From Maledivibacter sp. (GTDB lineage: Bacteria; Bacillota; Clostridia; Peptostreptococcales; Caminicellaceae), in contig JAOASB010000026.1 of NCBI GenBank assembly GCA_025210375.1, forward strand, positions 1 through 64,000: a DNA stretch of 64,000 bases. Reading direction: 5' to 3'. The position numbers were made by a program, and so were the translations under genes. The first letter of the stretch is position 1, and each line of letters opens with the position of its first letter. Shown one piece after another: positions 1 to 8,026 of this stretch. The notes under the pieces are model-generated. The model was not told the DNA's origin. It saw nothing but the letters and a program-made list of their open reading frames with translations, and ran no database searches.

Positions 1-4
1 TTAT

Positions 5-81
5 GGTCCAGTAGTTCAGTTGGTTAGAACGCTAGCCTGTCACGCTAGAGGTCGAGAGTTCGAGTCTCTTCTGGATCGCCA
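5..81 (+). tRNA. tRNA-Asp (GTC)
   Basis: The acceptor stem ggtccag/ctggatc closes a full cloverleaf with an encoded CCA. The anticodon GTC lies at 39-41. First visible gene of a tRNA run that probably continues left of the window. Confidence 0.97.
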
Positions 82-85
82 TTTT

Positions 86-161
86 GCTGGTGTAGCTCAA
101 TTGGCAGAGCAGCTGACTTGTAATCAGCAGGTTGCGGGTTCAAGTCCCATCACCAGCTCCA
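86..161 (+). tRNA. tRNA-Thr (TGT)
   Basis: Full cloverleaf with acceptor gctggtg/caccagc and encoded CCA. The anticodon loop cttgtaa gives TGT, which reads ACA. It lies 4 nt after tRNA-Asp, so the two are co-transcribed. Confidence 0.97.
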
Positions 162-177
162 TTTTAATATTTAATCC

Positions 178-262
178 GGAGGGATGCCCGAGTGGCTAAA
201 GGGGGCGGACTGTAAATCCGTTGTCGACGACTACACTGGTTCGAATCCAGTTCCCTCCACCA
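178..262 (+). tRNA. tRNA-Tyr (GTA)
   Basis: Class II tRNA with a long variable arm. Acceptor ggaggga/tccctcc, anticodon loop ctgtaaa giving GTA, and encoded CCA. It is the probable ligand of the T-box leader upstream of tyrS at 22592. Confidence 0.97.
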
Positions 263-343
263 AGATAAAAAAACTTGTAATAAGCTTTGGCTTGAAAAAA
301 GTTTTATGGTGTTTGCCAAATTGGTAAATAAATTCCCTTATAT

Positions 344-417
344 GCGGGTGTAGCTCAGTGGTAGAGCCCCGGCCTTCCAAGCCGGTTGCGAGGGTTCGAT
401 CCCCTTCACCCGCTCCA
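344..417 (+). tRNA. tRNA-Gly (TCC)
   Basis: Cloverleaf with acceptor gcgggtg/cacccgc, anticodon loop cttccaa giving TCC, and encoded CCA. It follows a spacer with two small hairpins that recurs in similar form elsewhere in the cluster. Confidence 0.97.
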
Positions 418-421
418 ATAT

Positions 422-498
422 GTGCCCATAGCTCAGCAGGATAGAGCAACGGCCTTCTAAGCCGTGTGTCCGGGGTTCGAATCCCTGTGGGCACGCCA
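422..498 (+). tRNA. tRNA-Arg (TCT)
   Basis: Cloverleaf with acceptor gtgccca/tgggcac, anticodon loop cttctaa giving TCT, which reads AGA, and encoded CCA. Confidence 0.97.
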
Positions 499-516
499 TA
501 TACATATATATTGTAT

Positions 517-592
517 TGGGGATTAGCCAAGTCGGTAAGGCAACGGACTTTGACTCCGTCATTCACAGGTTCGAGTCCTGTATCCCCAGCCA
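517..592 (+). tRNA. tRNA-Gln (TTG)
   Basis: Cloverleaf with acceptor tggggat/atcccca, anticodon loop ctttgac giving TTG, and encoded CCA. A U1-A72 first pair is usual for bacterial tRNA-Gln. Confidence 0.96.
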
Positions 593-629
593 ATTTTACA
601 TAACTAGCTTTGATGTTGGTTATTATTAT

Positions 630-705
630 GACCCATTAGCTCAGTCGGTAGAGCACCTGACTTTTAATCAGGGTGTCCCGCGTTCGAGTCGCGGATGGGT
701 CACCA
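630..705 (+). tRNA. tRNA-Lys (TTT)
   Basis: Cloverleaf with acceptor gacccat/atgggtc, anticodon loop cttttaa giving TTT, and encoded CCA. Confidence 0.97.
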
Positions 706-768
706 GTTTTATTTGTTTTTTCGAACAAATAAAAGCTAAGTACCTTTTGGTAATTAACTACCTTATTC

Positions 769-857
769 GGAGGGGTGTCCGAGTGGTTTAAGGAGCTGGT
801 CTTGAAAACCAGTGACTCCGCAAGGGGCCGTGGGTTCGAATCCCACCTCCTCCGCCA
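769..857 (+). tRNA. tRNA-Ser (TGA)
   Basis: Class II tRNA with an extended variable arm. Acceptor ggagggg/cctcc with wobble, anticodon loop cttgaaa giving TGA, and encoded CCA. Confidence 0.96.
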
Positions 858-863
858 ATATGT

Positions 864-956
864 GGAGAAGTACTCAAGTAGGCTGAAGAGGACGGTTTGC
901 TAAACCGTTAGGTCGGGTTTACCGGCGCGCGGGTTCGAATCCCGCCTTCTCCGCCA
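864..956 (+). tRNA. tRNA-Ser (GCT)
   Basis: Class II tRNA with a long variable arm. The anticodon stem acggt/accgt encloses loop ttgctaa, giving GCT, which reads AGC and AGU. CCA is encoded. Confidence 0.96.
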
Positions 957-963
957 TGTATAG

Positions 964-1040
964 GGGCCTTTAGCTCAGTTGGTCAGAGCGTCCGGCTCAT
1001 AACCGGCAGGTCCGGGGTTCGAGTCCCTGAAGGCCCACCA
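964..1040 (+). tRNA. tRNA with CAT anticodon (elongator Met or lysidine Ile2)
   Basis: Acceptor gggcctt/aaggccc, anticodon loop ctcataa giving CAT, encoded CCA. A paired G1-C72 rules out the initiator type, which has an unpaired C1. The body resembles Firmicute tRNA-Ile2, whose CAT is modified by TilS, as much as elongator Met. A near-identical copy lies at 1433-1509. Confidence 0.9.
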
Positions 1041-1131
1041 AGTCAACAAAACTTTATAGCGAGCTTTAGCTCGAGAAAAGTTTTGTGGTTTTTACCGATA
1101 GGTAAAAAGACTTCCTTATTAACTTTATAGT

Positions 1132-1207
1132 AGGGGTGTAGTTCAGTTGGTAGAACGACGGTCTCCAAAACCGTATGTCGTGGGTTCAAGTCCTGCCACC
1201 CCTGCCA
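1132..1207 (+). tRNA. tRNA-Trp (CCA)
   Basis: Cloverleaf with acceptor aggggtg/cacccct, anticodon loop ctccaaa giving CCA, and encoded 3' CCA. It follows a hairpin-containing spacer resembling the one before tRNA-Gly. Confidence 0.97.
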
Positions 1208-1242
1208 GTTTTGATTTTAGAGGAAAGTTTTAAATGTGTTTT

Positions 1243-1319
<77 letters not shown>

Positions 1320-1325
1320 TTGTGA

Positions 1326-1402
<77 letters not shown>

Positions 1403-1432
1403 AGTCAACAAAACTTTAATGTCAATTAATAT

Positions 1433-1509
1433 GGACCTTTAGCTCAGTTGGTCAGAGCGTCCGGCTCATAACCGGCAGGCCCGGGGTTCGAGTCCCTGAA
1501 GGTCCACCA
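1433..1509 (+). tRNA. tRNA with CAT anticodon (elongator Met or lysidine Ile2), second copy
   Basis: Acceptor ggacctt/aaggtcc, anticodon loop ctcataa. It differs from the gene at 964-1040 at only a few positions, including a compensated acceptor pair (G-C to A-T) and one base near the variable loop. It is not an initiator because G1-C72 is paired. Confidence 0.9.
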
Positions 1510-1515
1510 AGATTT

Positions 1516-1591
1516 GCCCAGATAGCTCAGTCGGTAGAGCAGGGGACTGAAAATCCCCGTGTCGGTGGTTCGATTCCGCCTCTGGGCACCA
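1516..1591 (+). tRNA. tRNA-Phe (GAA)
   Basis: Cloverleaf with acceptor gcccaga/tctgggc, discriminator A, encoded CCA, and anticodon loop ctgaaaa giving GAA. Last tRNA before the cluster terminator. Confidence 0.97.
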
Positions 1592-1594
1592 TTA

Positions 1595-1627
1595 AAAACT
1601 ATATGCAATTGCATATAGTTTTTTTTA
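1595..1627 (+). terminator. Intrinsic terminator of the tRNA cluster
   Basis: A perfect AT-rich palindrome centred on tgcaattgca (arms aaactatatgc/gcatatagttt) runs into eight T residues directly after tRNA-Phe. Confidence 0.9.
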
Positions 1628-1661
1628 TGTTCTATAGTTTTGCTAGTGTAGATATATGTAC

Positions 1662-2675
1662 CTATAGATTGGACTTTATAATATATGAAGAGAAATCCTT
1701 AATGAAATTATAGATGTTAATATCTTTAATTTCATTATCTATTTTAACTAAGTATTTCAATTTTTCCTCATTATCTATTTCAGATAAATTATAATCTTTA
1801 TAGTTAATTTCATTTAAATTTATAAATGAATATTTTCCCACACCTTCGATATTAGCATTTAATAAGGGGATTTTGAATATGAATTTAGTATCCTTTTTCA
1901 TAAGTCTAAAATTGTAATTGGGATTATAAAGTATAATGTCTTGGGGTAAGTTTCCTTGAAAATTCCCAGACACCTCTAAGAAATCCTTATTTATATGGTA
2001 TCCAAGAATTCTGATCTTGAGCTCACTATTCACAGAAAATTCCTTTGGAAAATGGGTGAAAACCCTATCTTTATTGATAAAGTTTAGGATTTTAAGGGTA
2101 GGCAAAAGATGTAATATATCTTCATAGTTATGGAGTAAGATTTTCTTTTTCAAACTGATATCCTTTGTGATCTCATACTTTTTAAAAAGTCTAACACTTT
2201 CTCTACCATCTATTGTATCCTTTCTATTTATACCTAAGAATCTTTCAACGGTTTTTAGTTTGCAATTATCTAAGCCTAGCATGCCTTTATTTTTTCTAAC
2301 CGCTTTATATAGATCAAAATTATAATAAGGCTCTATTTGATAATTCAGATTATGTTTTAAAAACCTTTTGTTTAGAAATGGTATATCGAAATTAGCTCCA
2401 TTGTATGTAATATAAAGGTTAAAGTCTTTAAAGGTAGCAATAAAGGCTTTAAGTAATTCTAGTTCCTCGCTAGAATTTTCACAAAAAAATTGCTTAATTA
2501 TAACATTTTCCTTTTCTTGATACAAGACTCCAATTAAGATAACTTTGTCATAATTTCTATTTAAACCAGTGGTTTCTATATCAAAAAGAACAGACCTTGT
2601 ATTGTCTAGTAGCAGCTCATTAAAGATAGGTGGCAAACTATAAGATATTTGTTTGCTATTTGTTATTATATCCAT
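1662..2675 (-). CDS. YprB-like ribonuclease H-fold 3'-5' exonuclease
   Basis: A 337-residue DnaQ/DEDD-type nuclease-like protein of the YprB family. FDIETTGL near residues 31-38 supplies the first two acidic metal ligands. YNGANFDIPF near 91-100 supplies the third, and a NYEDILHL segment near 195 fits the last. Residues after about 210 have no motif I recognise. The start is taken at the inner ATG because a taggaggt ribosome site lies 6 nt before it; a start 10 codons upstream would put that site inside the gene. It is monocistronic. The substrate is not known from sequence. Confidence 0.82.
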   Translation of the reverse strand: MDIITNSKQISYSLPPIFNELLLDNTRSVLFDIETTGLNRNYDKVILIGVLYQEKENVIIKQFFCENSSEELELLKAFIATFKDFNLYITYNGANFDIPFLNKRFLKHNLNYQIEPYYNFDLYKAVRKNKGMLGLDNCKLKTVERFLGINRKDTIDGRESVRLFKKYEITKDISLKKKILLHNYEDILHLLPTLKILNFINKDRVFTHFPKEFSVNSELKIRILGYHINKDFLEVSGNFQGNLPQDIILYNPNYNFRLMKKDTKFIFKIPLLNANIEGVGKYSFINLNEINYKDYNLSEIDNEEKLKYLVKIDNEIKDINIYNFIKDFSSYIIKSNL

Positions 2676-2705
2676 TATTAAACCTCCTAAAATAACATAA
2701 TGCAT

Positions 2706-2954
2706 TTGAGTTAGAAATAGATAGATTAACTATACTGTATATATTATACAATAAAAGATGTCCAGAATTAAGATGAAATAATATTTACAGACACACCTAT
2801 GCAAATGGTGCGATGATATTATAAAAATATGTTCTGAAATTAAGGAACTGAAAAATCGAATAGACGTATACAAAATATTAGACCTAAACCAATTACTAGT
2901 TAAAGGATAATTCTATATATATGTAGAATATAAATAAGTTACAAAGAGCTTTAA
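2706..2954. other. Intergenic stretch before the repeats
   Basis: AT-rich, no gene assigned. One open stretch ending at 2910 has mildly gene-like codons but no start codon or ribosome site, so it is at most a remnant. Confidence 0.4.
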
Positions 2955-2956
2955 TA

Positions 2957-3058
2957 TAGAGATTTCCAAAAGTTAAACTTAATTTATACATCTGAAAATA
3001 TCCGATGTTTCTAGGGAATTTTGATGTGTAAAAATTAATTATTAACCTGAGTTATCTA
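2957..3058 (+). repeat. Family 2 palindromic MITE-like element, copy a
   Basis: About 100 bp starting tagaga and ending atcta, flanked by TA at 2955-2956 and 3059-3060. The arms around gttaaacttaatttatac and its imperfect complement can fold into a long hairpin with a central aaatatccgatgttt loop region. A family 1 element abuts it at 3061. Confidence 0.85.
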
Positions 3059-3060
3059 TA

Positions 3061-3219
3061 GAGGAAATTGCATAACTCTTACTTGGCAGAATTGCATATG
3101 CGAATATCATCCTATATTTAATTGCTTAAGATATAAGCATATTTGATGGTATGGCTTTGAAGAATTTTGGACTACATATGGTAGATAGTTTTTGTAGAAG
3201 GTAATTATGCAATTTGCTC
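3061..3219 (+). repeat. Family 1 MITE-like element, copy A (full length, 159 bp)
   Basis: It begins gaggaaattgcataa and ends ttatgcaatttgctc, giving 15-bp terminal inverted repeats with one mismatch. TATA at 3057-3060 is repeated at 3220-3223 as a target duplication. It has no coding capacity. Its position right at the end of a family 2 element shows insertion into that element's flank. Confidence 0.92.
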
Positions 3220-3272
3220 TATAGATAATATAAGTACTGAAAGTTTTCTAAAAATAAGTTAGGAGGATTTGG

Positions 3273-3692
3273 ATGGTTAATATTGATACTATTAAACGGG
3301 GTACAAAAAATGGTTTTAATACTGTAATAGATCTAGGCAAGTTTATAATACCTGTTTATTTTATTGTTACAATCCTTAAATATACTCAGGTTTTAAATTA
3401 TATAGCTACGTGGTTTGAGCCTATTATGAAAGCTTTTGGGTTACCGGGAGAAGCAGCAGTAGTTCTAGTTTTAGGAAATGTACTTAATATTTATGCAGCC
3501 ATAGGAGCTATATCCTCCATAACTTTAACGGCTAAACAAATCACTATTATAGCAGTCATGTTATCATTCTCCCATACCTTACCCGTGGAGACTGCGGTTA
3601 GCAAGAAGGTAGGAGTTAGTGTTGCAGTAGTGTTGGTGATTAGAATTGGCTTAGCTATCATTTCGGGATTAATACTCAATCTAATAATCTGA
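3273..3692 (+). CDS. Nucleoside-recognition (Gate) domain membrane protein, subunit 1
   Basis: A 139-residue protein with about four hydrophobic segments, matching the short Gate-domain proteins related to spore maturation proteins SpmA/SpmB. The family label nucleoside recognition is historical and transport is not proven. aggagg lies 6 nt before the ATG. It is followed after 18 nt by a second Gate-domain gene, so the two probably form a heteromeric membrane complex. The substrate is unknown. Its promoter region is filled by two repeat elements. Confidence 0.75.
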   Translation: MVNIDTIKRGTKNGFNTVIDLGKFIIPVYFIVTILKYTQVLNYIATWFEPIMKAFGLPGEAAVVLVLGNVLNIYAAIGAISSITLTAKQITIIAVMLSFSHTLPVETAVSKKVGVSVAVVLVIRIGLAIISGLILNLII

Positions 3693-3710
3693 GTAGGGGG
3701 TGAACTATAA

Positions 3711-4154
3711 ATGACTGAAATAATGACTATAGTGACGGAAGGGCTAATAGGAGGATTCAAATCTGTTTTTAATATAGCAATCATAGTATTTCCACTTATG
3801 ATTCTAATGGAGATAGCAAAGGATTTAAATTTACTTGATAAAATTGCAGATTTCTGTAAACCCTTAACAAAATGGATGGGGGTATCAAAGGAATCAGCTT
3901 TTCCATTAGCTATTGGACTAGTATTTGGGTTGGCCTATGGAGCGGGAATAATAATACAAAGTGCAAAGGAAGGAAATTTAGATAAGAGAAGCTTAATTCT
4001 TGTGTCCATCTTTCTAGTCTGTTGTCACGCAGTTATTGAAGATACTTTGATTTTTGTTGCTGTTGGAGCCAATGGATTTCTATTGCTAACCATGAGATTA
4101 GTTACTGCCTTAGTTTTAACTATTGTTATATCAAGAAAACTACCGGATATATAG
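3711..4154 (+). CDS. Nucleoside-recognition (Gate) domain membrane protein, subunit 2
   Basis: A 147-residue partner of the preceding gene with hydrophobic segments near residues 18-35, 66-82, 93-115 and 120-140. It carries the conserved patterns GLVFGLAYGAGII and CCHAVIEDT typical of the second half of bipartite Gate-domain proteins. A gggggtg ribosome site precedes the ATG. The pair resembles an SpmA/SpmB-like or transporter half-pair. I see no gene nearby that fixes its substrate. Confidence 0.75.
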   Translation: MTEIMTIVTEGLIGGFKSVFNIAIIVFPLMILMEIAKDLNLLDKIADFCKPLTKWMGVSKESAFPLAIGLVFGLAYGAGIIIQSAKEGNLDKRSLILVSIFLVCCHAVIEDTLIFVAVGANGFLLLTMRLVTALVLTIVISRKLPDI

Positions 4155-4229
4155 GAGATATAGGTTAAATATTATGCAATAGGATTGACTAATAAACAGA
4201 TACATATTCATAAAGTGCCATTCGTTTTT

Positions 4230-4281
4230 TAAAAAAAGTAGGAGCTAAGAATGACAAATAACTACATTCTTAGCTCCTACT
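4230..4281 (-). terminator. Terminator of the asparaginase gene
   Basis: 17-bp perfect arms (4237-4253 and 4265-4281) with an 11-nt loop. Read on the minus strand they are followed by seven T residues, placing the terminator downstream of the asparaginase gene. Confidence 0.88.
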
Positions 4282-4319
4282 AGCTTGAGCTGAAAGGGGT
4301 ATCTTTTTATATAAACTTT

Positions 4320-5315
4320 CTATTTTGTATAAAAATCTTTTTCAAAAATTTCTTTGATTTTCTTACCGTCTTCAGTAATTGATAGTGCTAACATAAGTTT
4401 AATTCTAGCTTTTTGTCCATTAAGACTGCCTCCAAATATAACCCCTAGGTTTCTTAGAGTTTTTCCTCCTCCATCATAGCCATAGGAATCAAGAACCCTT
4501 CCCATTGGACATCGGGATACAAGAACAACTTTTACTCCCTTAGATATAGCATTTTTGATACCCGATACCATCATAGGAGGAATATTACCCCTGCCCATTG
4601 CTTCTATTACTATACCCTTAGCACCCTTGTCAACACAAAAGTCTATTAGGGAAGAATCTATTCCTGCATAGGTCTTAATAAGGTATACATTTTCTTCTAT
4701 GCTGTCGGTTTCGATATGATGATGTTTCACAATGTCTCTATAAAATATAACTTCGTCATTATCTACTATGCCTAAAGGGCCAAATTCTAAGGATTTAAAA
4801 GTGTCCAAGCTAAGGGTATGAGTCTTAGTAACTTCACTAGCAGCATTTACTTCATTATTCATAACAACAAGGACACCTTTATTTTGTGCTTGGTCAGAAA
4901 TAATAGTACATATGGCCGCAGCTAGATTACTTGGGCCATCATAGCCTAGCTCTGAACCATTTCTCATTGCACCAGCAATAACTATGGGTTTATTTGAGAA
5001 TATATTTAAATCCAATAGGAAGGCTGTTTCTTCCAAGGTATCAGTACCATGGGTAATCACGATCCCGTCAATATCATCTCTTTGTATCAATGTTTTTACT
5101 AGTCTAGATAGATTCATCATTTTTTGTGGGGTCATATGGGGACCAGGTATTGTCTCAAAATTAACCATTTCTATATCCGCAAACTTATCTATATTTGTAA
5201 CCATAGACATTATTTCTTCACTGGATAAAGCTGGAATAGCGGCAGAAATTCTGGGATCAATTTTCATTGATATAGTTCCCCCCGTAAAAACAACAGCTAC
5301 CTTCTTATTTGCCAT
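4320..5315 (-). CDS. L-asparaginase
   Basis: A 331-residue asparaginase that hydrolyses L-asparagine to aspartate and ammonia. TGGTIS near residues 11-16 carries the nucleophilic threonine. HGTDTLEET near 89-97 carries the second threonine-aspartate pair. Neither a signal peptide nor a lipobox is present, so a cytoplasmic type I-like enzyme is most likely. aaaggaggt lies 5 nt before the ATG on the minus strand. It is monocistronic with its own terminator. The length is typical of the family. A D-glutamyl/asparaginyl variant specificity cannot be excluded. Confidence 0.93.
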   Translation of the reverse strand: MANKKVAVVFTGGTISMKIDPRISAAIPALSSEEIMSMVTNIDKFADIEMVNFETIPGPHMTPQKMMNLSRLVKTLIQRDDIDGIVITHGTDTLEETAFLLDLNIFSNKPIVIAGAMRNGSELGYDGPSNLAAAICTIISDQAQNKGVLVVMNNEVNAASEVTKTHTLSLDTFKSLEFGPLGIVDNDEVIFYRDIVKHHHIETDSIEENVYLIKTYAGIDSSLIDFCVDKGAKGIVIEAMGRGNIPPMMVSGIKNAISKGVKVVLVSRCPMGRVLDSYGYDGGGKTLRNLGVIFGGSLNGQKARIKLMLALSITEDGKKIKEIFEKDFYTK

Positions 5316-5426
5316 AAAGTACCTCCTTTAAAAAGCTTATACTATTATTATTATATAATAACCATATCATTAAATAAAAGAATATTAAGATATATTAAAT
5401 AAATTATAATAATCAATTTAAATGTA

Positions 5427-5526
5427 TAGATTTCCCAAAGTTAAACTTAATTTATACATCTCAAAATATCCGATGTTTTTAGGGATTTTTGATGTGTATA
5501 AATTAATTGTTTAACTGGAATATCTA
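5427..5526 (+). repeat. Family 2 element, copy b
   Basis: 100 bp starting tagattt and ending atcta, flanked by TA at 5425-5426 and 5527-5528. It has the same palindromic arms and central ccgatgttt motif as copy a. Confidence 0.88.
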
Positions 5527-5530
5527 TACA

Positions 5531-5612
5531 TATTTCCAAAAGTTAAACTTAATTTATACATCTCAAAATATCCGATGTTTCTAGGGGGTTTCAATGTGAT
5601 GCCTAGTATAGA
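5531..5612 (+). repeat. Family 2 element, degraded copy next to copy b
   Basis: The left arm and centre (ccaaaagttaaac, tatccgatgtttctaggg) are intact, but the right arm is replaced by diverged sequence ending in tatagaga. It lies directly behind copy b, so the site was hit or duplicated twice. Confidence 0.7.
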
Positions 5613-5635
5613 GATGATAATTTAGAACAAAAAAA

Positions 5636-5668
5636 AGTAAAAGATTTACCAAAGGTAAATCTTTTACT
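5636..5668 (-). terminator. Strong hairpin, minus-strand terminator-like
   Basis: 15-bp perfect arms agtaaaagatttacc/ggtaaatcttttact with a 3-nt loop. The T-run appears only when read on the minus strand. No minus-strand gene lies immediately upstream, so its present role is unclear. The rest of 5669-5890 holds no gene I can support. Confidence 0.5.
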
Positions 5669-5904
5669 TGGGGTATTGGGAATAGAGATTATATGATTGA
5701 GGTTTTCCAGGGGGATAACCACATAGAAATTATAACAAAATTCGACAAAGAATGCAAGGAAATTGTCAAAAAAAGTAGAAAAAATATTTTCCAATTTATG
5801 AATTTATAAAGTAGGTAGTATTTGCAATGATTTATTGGATTATTCTGTGAAGTGGAGTAAAATATAAATAGTGATAAATGGGATATGTATAGGAGGATAA
5901 TCAT

Positions 5905-6480
5905 ATGTGTACTAAGGATGCTATGAGGAATCAATTTTTGAAAAAAAGAAGGAAGATGAAGAAGGAAGAAGCTATAAAATGTAGTGAAAGTATAATCCAT
6001 CGGCTAATGGGTTTAAAAGCTTTTAAAGAATCTAAAAATATTATGATATACTTAAGTTTTAATAATGAGGTTGATACATATAAACTTATGGAGGATTGCT
6101 TTAATAATGGGAAAAGAGTTATTGTACCATATTGCATAAAGGAAGAAAGAAAAATAGTACCTAGTGAGATAAAAGATCCCGATATTGAGCTTAAAACTAG
6201 TTCCCTTGGTTTTAAGGAGCCAGACTTAGCAAACCTGAGGGAAGTAGAAACAGAGGATATAGATTTAGTAATAGTTCCTGGGGTGATTTTTGATAAATCC
6301 GGCAATAGGATAGGTTTTGGAGGGGGCTATTATGATAGATTTCTTAAAAGATTAAAAAATACTACCATAACAATTGCTATATGCTATGATTACCAATTAA
6401 TTGATAAGGTACCCGTGGATGAGTTGGATATACCTGTAGGATGTATTATAACCGATAAAAGGATAGTTAATATTAAATGA
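5905..6480 (+). CDS. 5-formyltetrahydrofolate cyclo-ligase
   Basis: A 191-residue MTHFS-family enzyme that converts 5-formyl-THF to 5,10-methenyl-THF with ATP in the folate cycle. The C-terminal signature GNRIGFGGGYYDRFL (near 131-145) binds nucleotide and folate, and VPGVIFDKSG precedes it. The N-terminal half is rich in lysine, as usual. aggagg lies 8 nt before the ATG. Its TGA stop is created by the family 1 insertion at 6479; the pre-insertion sequence would have ended in TAA at the same codon. thyX, another folate-dependent gene, follows at 6761. Confidence 0.93.
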   Translation: MCTKDAMRNQFLKKRRKMKKEEAIKCSESIIHRLMGLKAFKESKNIMIYLSFNNEVDTYKLMEDCFNNGKRVIVPYCIKEERKIVPSEIKDPDIELKTSSLGFKEPDLANLREVETEDIDLVIVPGVIFDKSGNRIGFGGGYYDRFLKRLKNTTITIAICYDYQLIDKVPVDELDIPVGCIITDKRIVNIK

Positions 6481-6637
6481 GCAAATTGCATAATTACTTT
6501 CTATAAAAACCATCTACTACATGTAGTTTAAAAATCTTCAAAGCTATACCACCAAATATGCTTATATCTTAAGCAATTAAATTAAGGATGATATTTGCAT
6601 ATGCAATTGTGCCAAGTAAGAGTTATGCAATTTCCTC
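6479..6637 (-). repeat. Family 1 MITE-like element, copy B (full length, reverse)
   Basis: 159 bp starting gagcaaattgcataa and ending ttatgcaatttcctc, with AAAT at 6475-6478 repeated at 6638-6641. It is the reverse complement arrangement of copy A. Its first two bases complete the stop codon of the preceding gene. Confidence 0.92.
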
Positions 6638-6760
6638 AAATAAAAAAAGCTCATTTAATACTTTTGTTTTTTGAGCTTTATTGGTAAACATAATTATATC
6701 AACCCCTAGTCTTTTATGTTATAATAATAAGCATGTAAAATATTATGAGGGGGAAACAAA

Positions 6761-7534
6761 ATGAGTGCTAAATTAAAGGTGAATCTTTTAAGATATACTC
6801 CAGATGCTGAAAAACTCATTGCTTCAGCGGCTAAGCTTTGTTATTCAGCGGTTGGAGTAGATAAAATAGAAGACAAGCTAACAGGGGAAAATACTGATAA
6901 ATTTTTAAATATGCTAATGGGAATGGGACATGAATCACCCATTGAACATGTTAGCTTTACCTTTGGGGTTGAGGGTGTTAGTAGGGTGCTTACCCATCAA
7001 CTAGTAAGGCATAGAATTGGATGTTCCTATTCACAGCAATCCCAAAGATATGTTAAGTTAGACCAGTTCGAGTACATAATACCACCTGCAATAGAGAGTG
7101 TTCCCGAGGCGAAGGAAAAATTTATTAAAGCCATGGAAGAAGATCAAAGAACCTACAATGAATTGGCCGATATATTGTTTGAAAAACATTTTAAGAGCTA
7201 CGTAGAAGATGGATGTAGTGAGAAGAAAGCTAAAGGGTTTGCAGAGAAAAGGGCCATAGAGGATGCAAGGTATATTTTTCCGAATGCCTGTGAAACTAAG
7301 ATTGTTGTTACTATGAATGCCAGGGCATTAATTAACTTTTTTAAGCATAGATGCTGTAATAGGGCTCAATGGGAGATCAGAGAATTAGCAACTGAAATGC
7401 TTAGACAGGTAAAGGCTGTGGCACCAACTTTATTTAAATATTCTGGACCAAATTGTTTGAATGCTCCTTGTCCTGAGGGAAGCATGACCTGTGGAGAAAT
7501 AAAGGAAGTAAGAGAAAAATTCAATGCATTATAA
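6761..7534 (+). CDS. thyX: Flavin-dependent thymidylate synthase ThyX
   Basis: A 257-residue ThyX that makes dTMP from dUMP with methylene-THF and FAD/NADPH. The signature [14 protein letters not shown] (near residues 83-96) fits the ThyX motif RHRxxSxxxxSx[12 protein letters not shown] and [15 protein letters not shown] are further FAD- and dUMP-contacting segments. gaggggg precedes the ATG by 7 nt. It lies after the folate gene at 5905 but is separated from it by a repeat. No thyA is seen in the window. Confidence 0.96.
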   Translation: MSAKLKVNLLRYTPDAEKLIASAAKLCYSAVGVDKIEDKLTGENTDKFLNMLMGMGHESPIEHVSFTFGVEGVSRVLTHQLVRHRIGCSYSQQSQRYVKLDQFEYIIPPAIESVPEAKEKFIKAMEEDQRTYNELADILFEKHFKSYVEDGCSEKKAKGFAEKRAIEDARYIFPNACETKIVVTMNARALINFFKHRCCNRAQWEIRELATEMLRQVKAVAPTLFKYSGPNCLNAPCPEGSMTCGEIKEVREKFNAL

Positions 7535-8026
7535 TAAAAATTAAAAAATTTCAAAAATAGATTTGAATATACTGCTTTACTATGCTAAAATATTATCGGA
7601 TAGTATCTTCTATAGGAGCTATACCGTAGATAGTTTTATTTAAAACATAATAACGTGGTTGATCTGCTCTGAGCCAGCTATATGGACCGAGACAGAAGGA
7701 ATTAGTGTTGAATGTTTAATAGTCTTATTTTATAGACTTTTAATATAAATATCGACTCTTTCTATGTCTTTTTGTACATACTAGACTCAGAAAGGGTTTT
7801 TTTGTTGCAATTAATTTATTAAGAAAGCTTTTGATTAAACCCATATTATTCATAGAATGGTTGAAAAAGTGCAAGTAGTTTTGATTTCTAAGACATTTAT
7901 CAAATTCGAAGGCATACCTAGACGGTACGTCGAAGATTTGATGAATGCCTTAGAAACAAAAGGACGTAGTAGAGTTTTAAATTTTCTATGGATAATCTGG
8001 GTTAAAAAAGAAGGGAGTGATTGGAC
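7535..8026. other. Long untranslated leader with terminator-like hairpin and palindrome before yhdT-panF
   Basis: 492 bases without a convincing gene. A hairpin with ctttct/agaaag arms ends in seven T residues near 7756-7805. It acts either as the thyX terminator or as an attenuator. A 72-bp near-perfect palindrome follows at 7885-7956. The GC-richer stretch 7660-7720 looks structured, but I could not match it to a known riboswitch class. Confidence 0.5.
7885..7956. repeat. 72-bp near-perfect palindrome
   Basis: tttctaaggc/acatt... on the left is complementary to gaatgccttagaaa on the right, with about 30-bp arms and a very short centre around cctagacgg. It has no T-run, so it is not an obvious terminator. 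Only one copy is seen in this window. Confidence 0.7.

Noticed and set aside
231..593. Long open frame across the tRNA genes on the minus strand
   Set aside because: It lies entirely over convincing tRNA genes; such frames arise from conserved tRNA sequence.
2787..2910. Open stretch reading a cysteine- and lysine-rich peptide upstream of the first repeats, slightly Spo0E-like
   Set aside because: It has no start codon or ribosome site, an upstream stop, and lacks the SQxLD motif.
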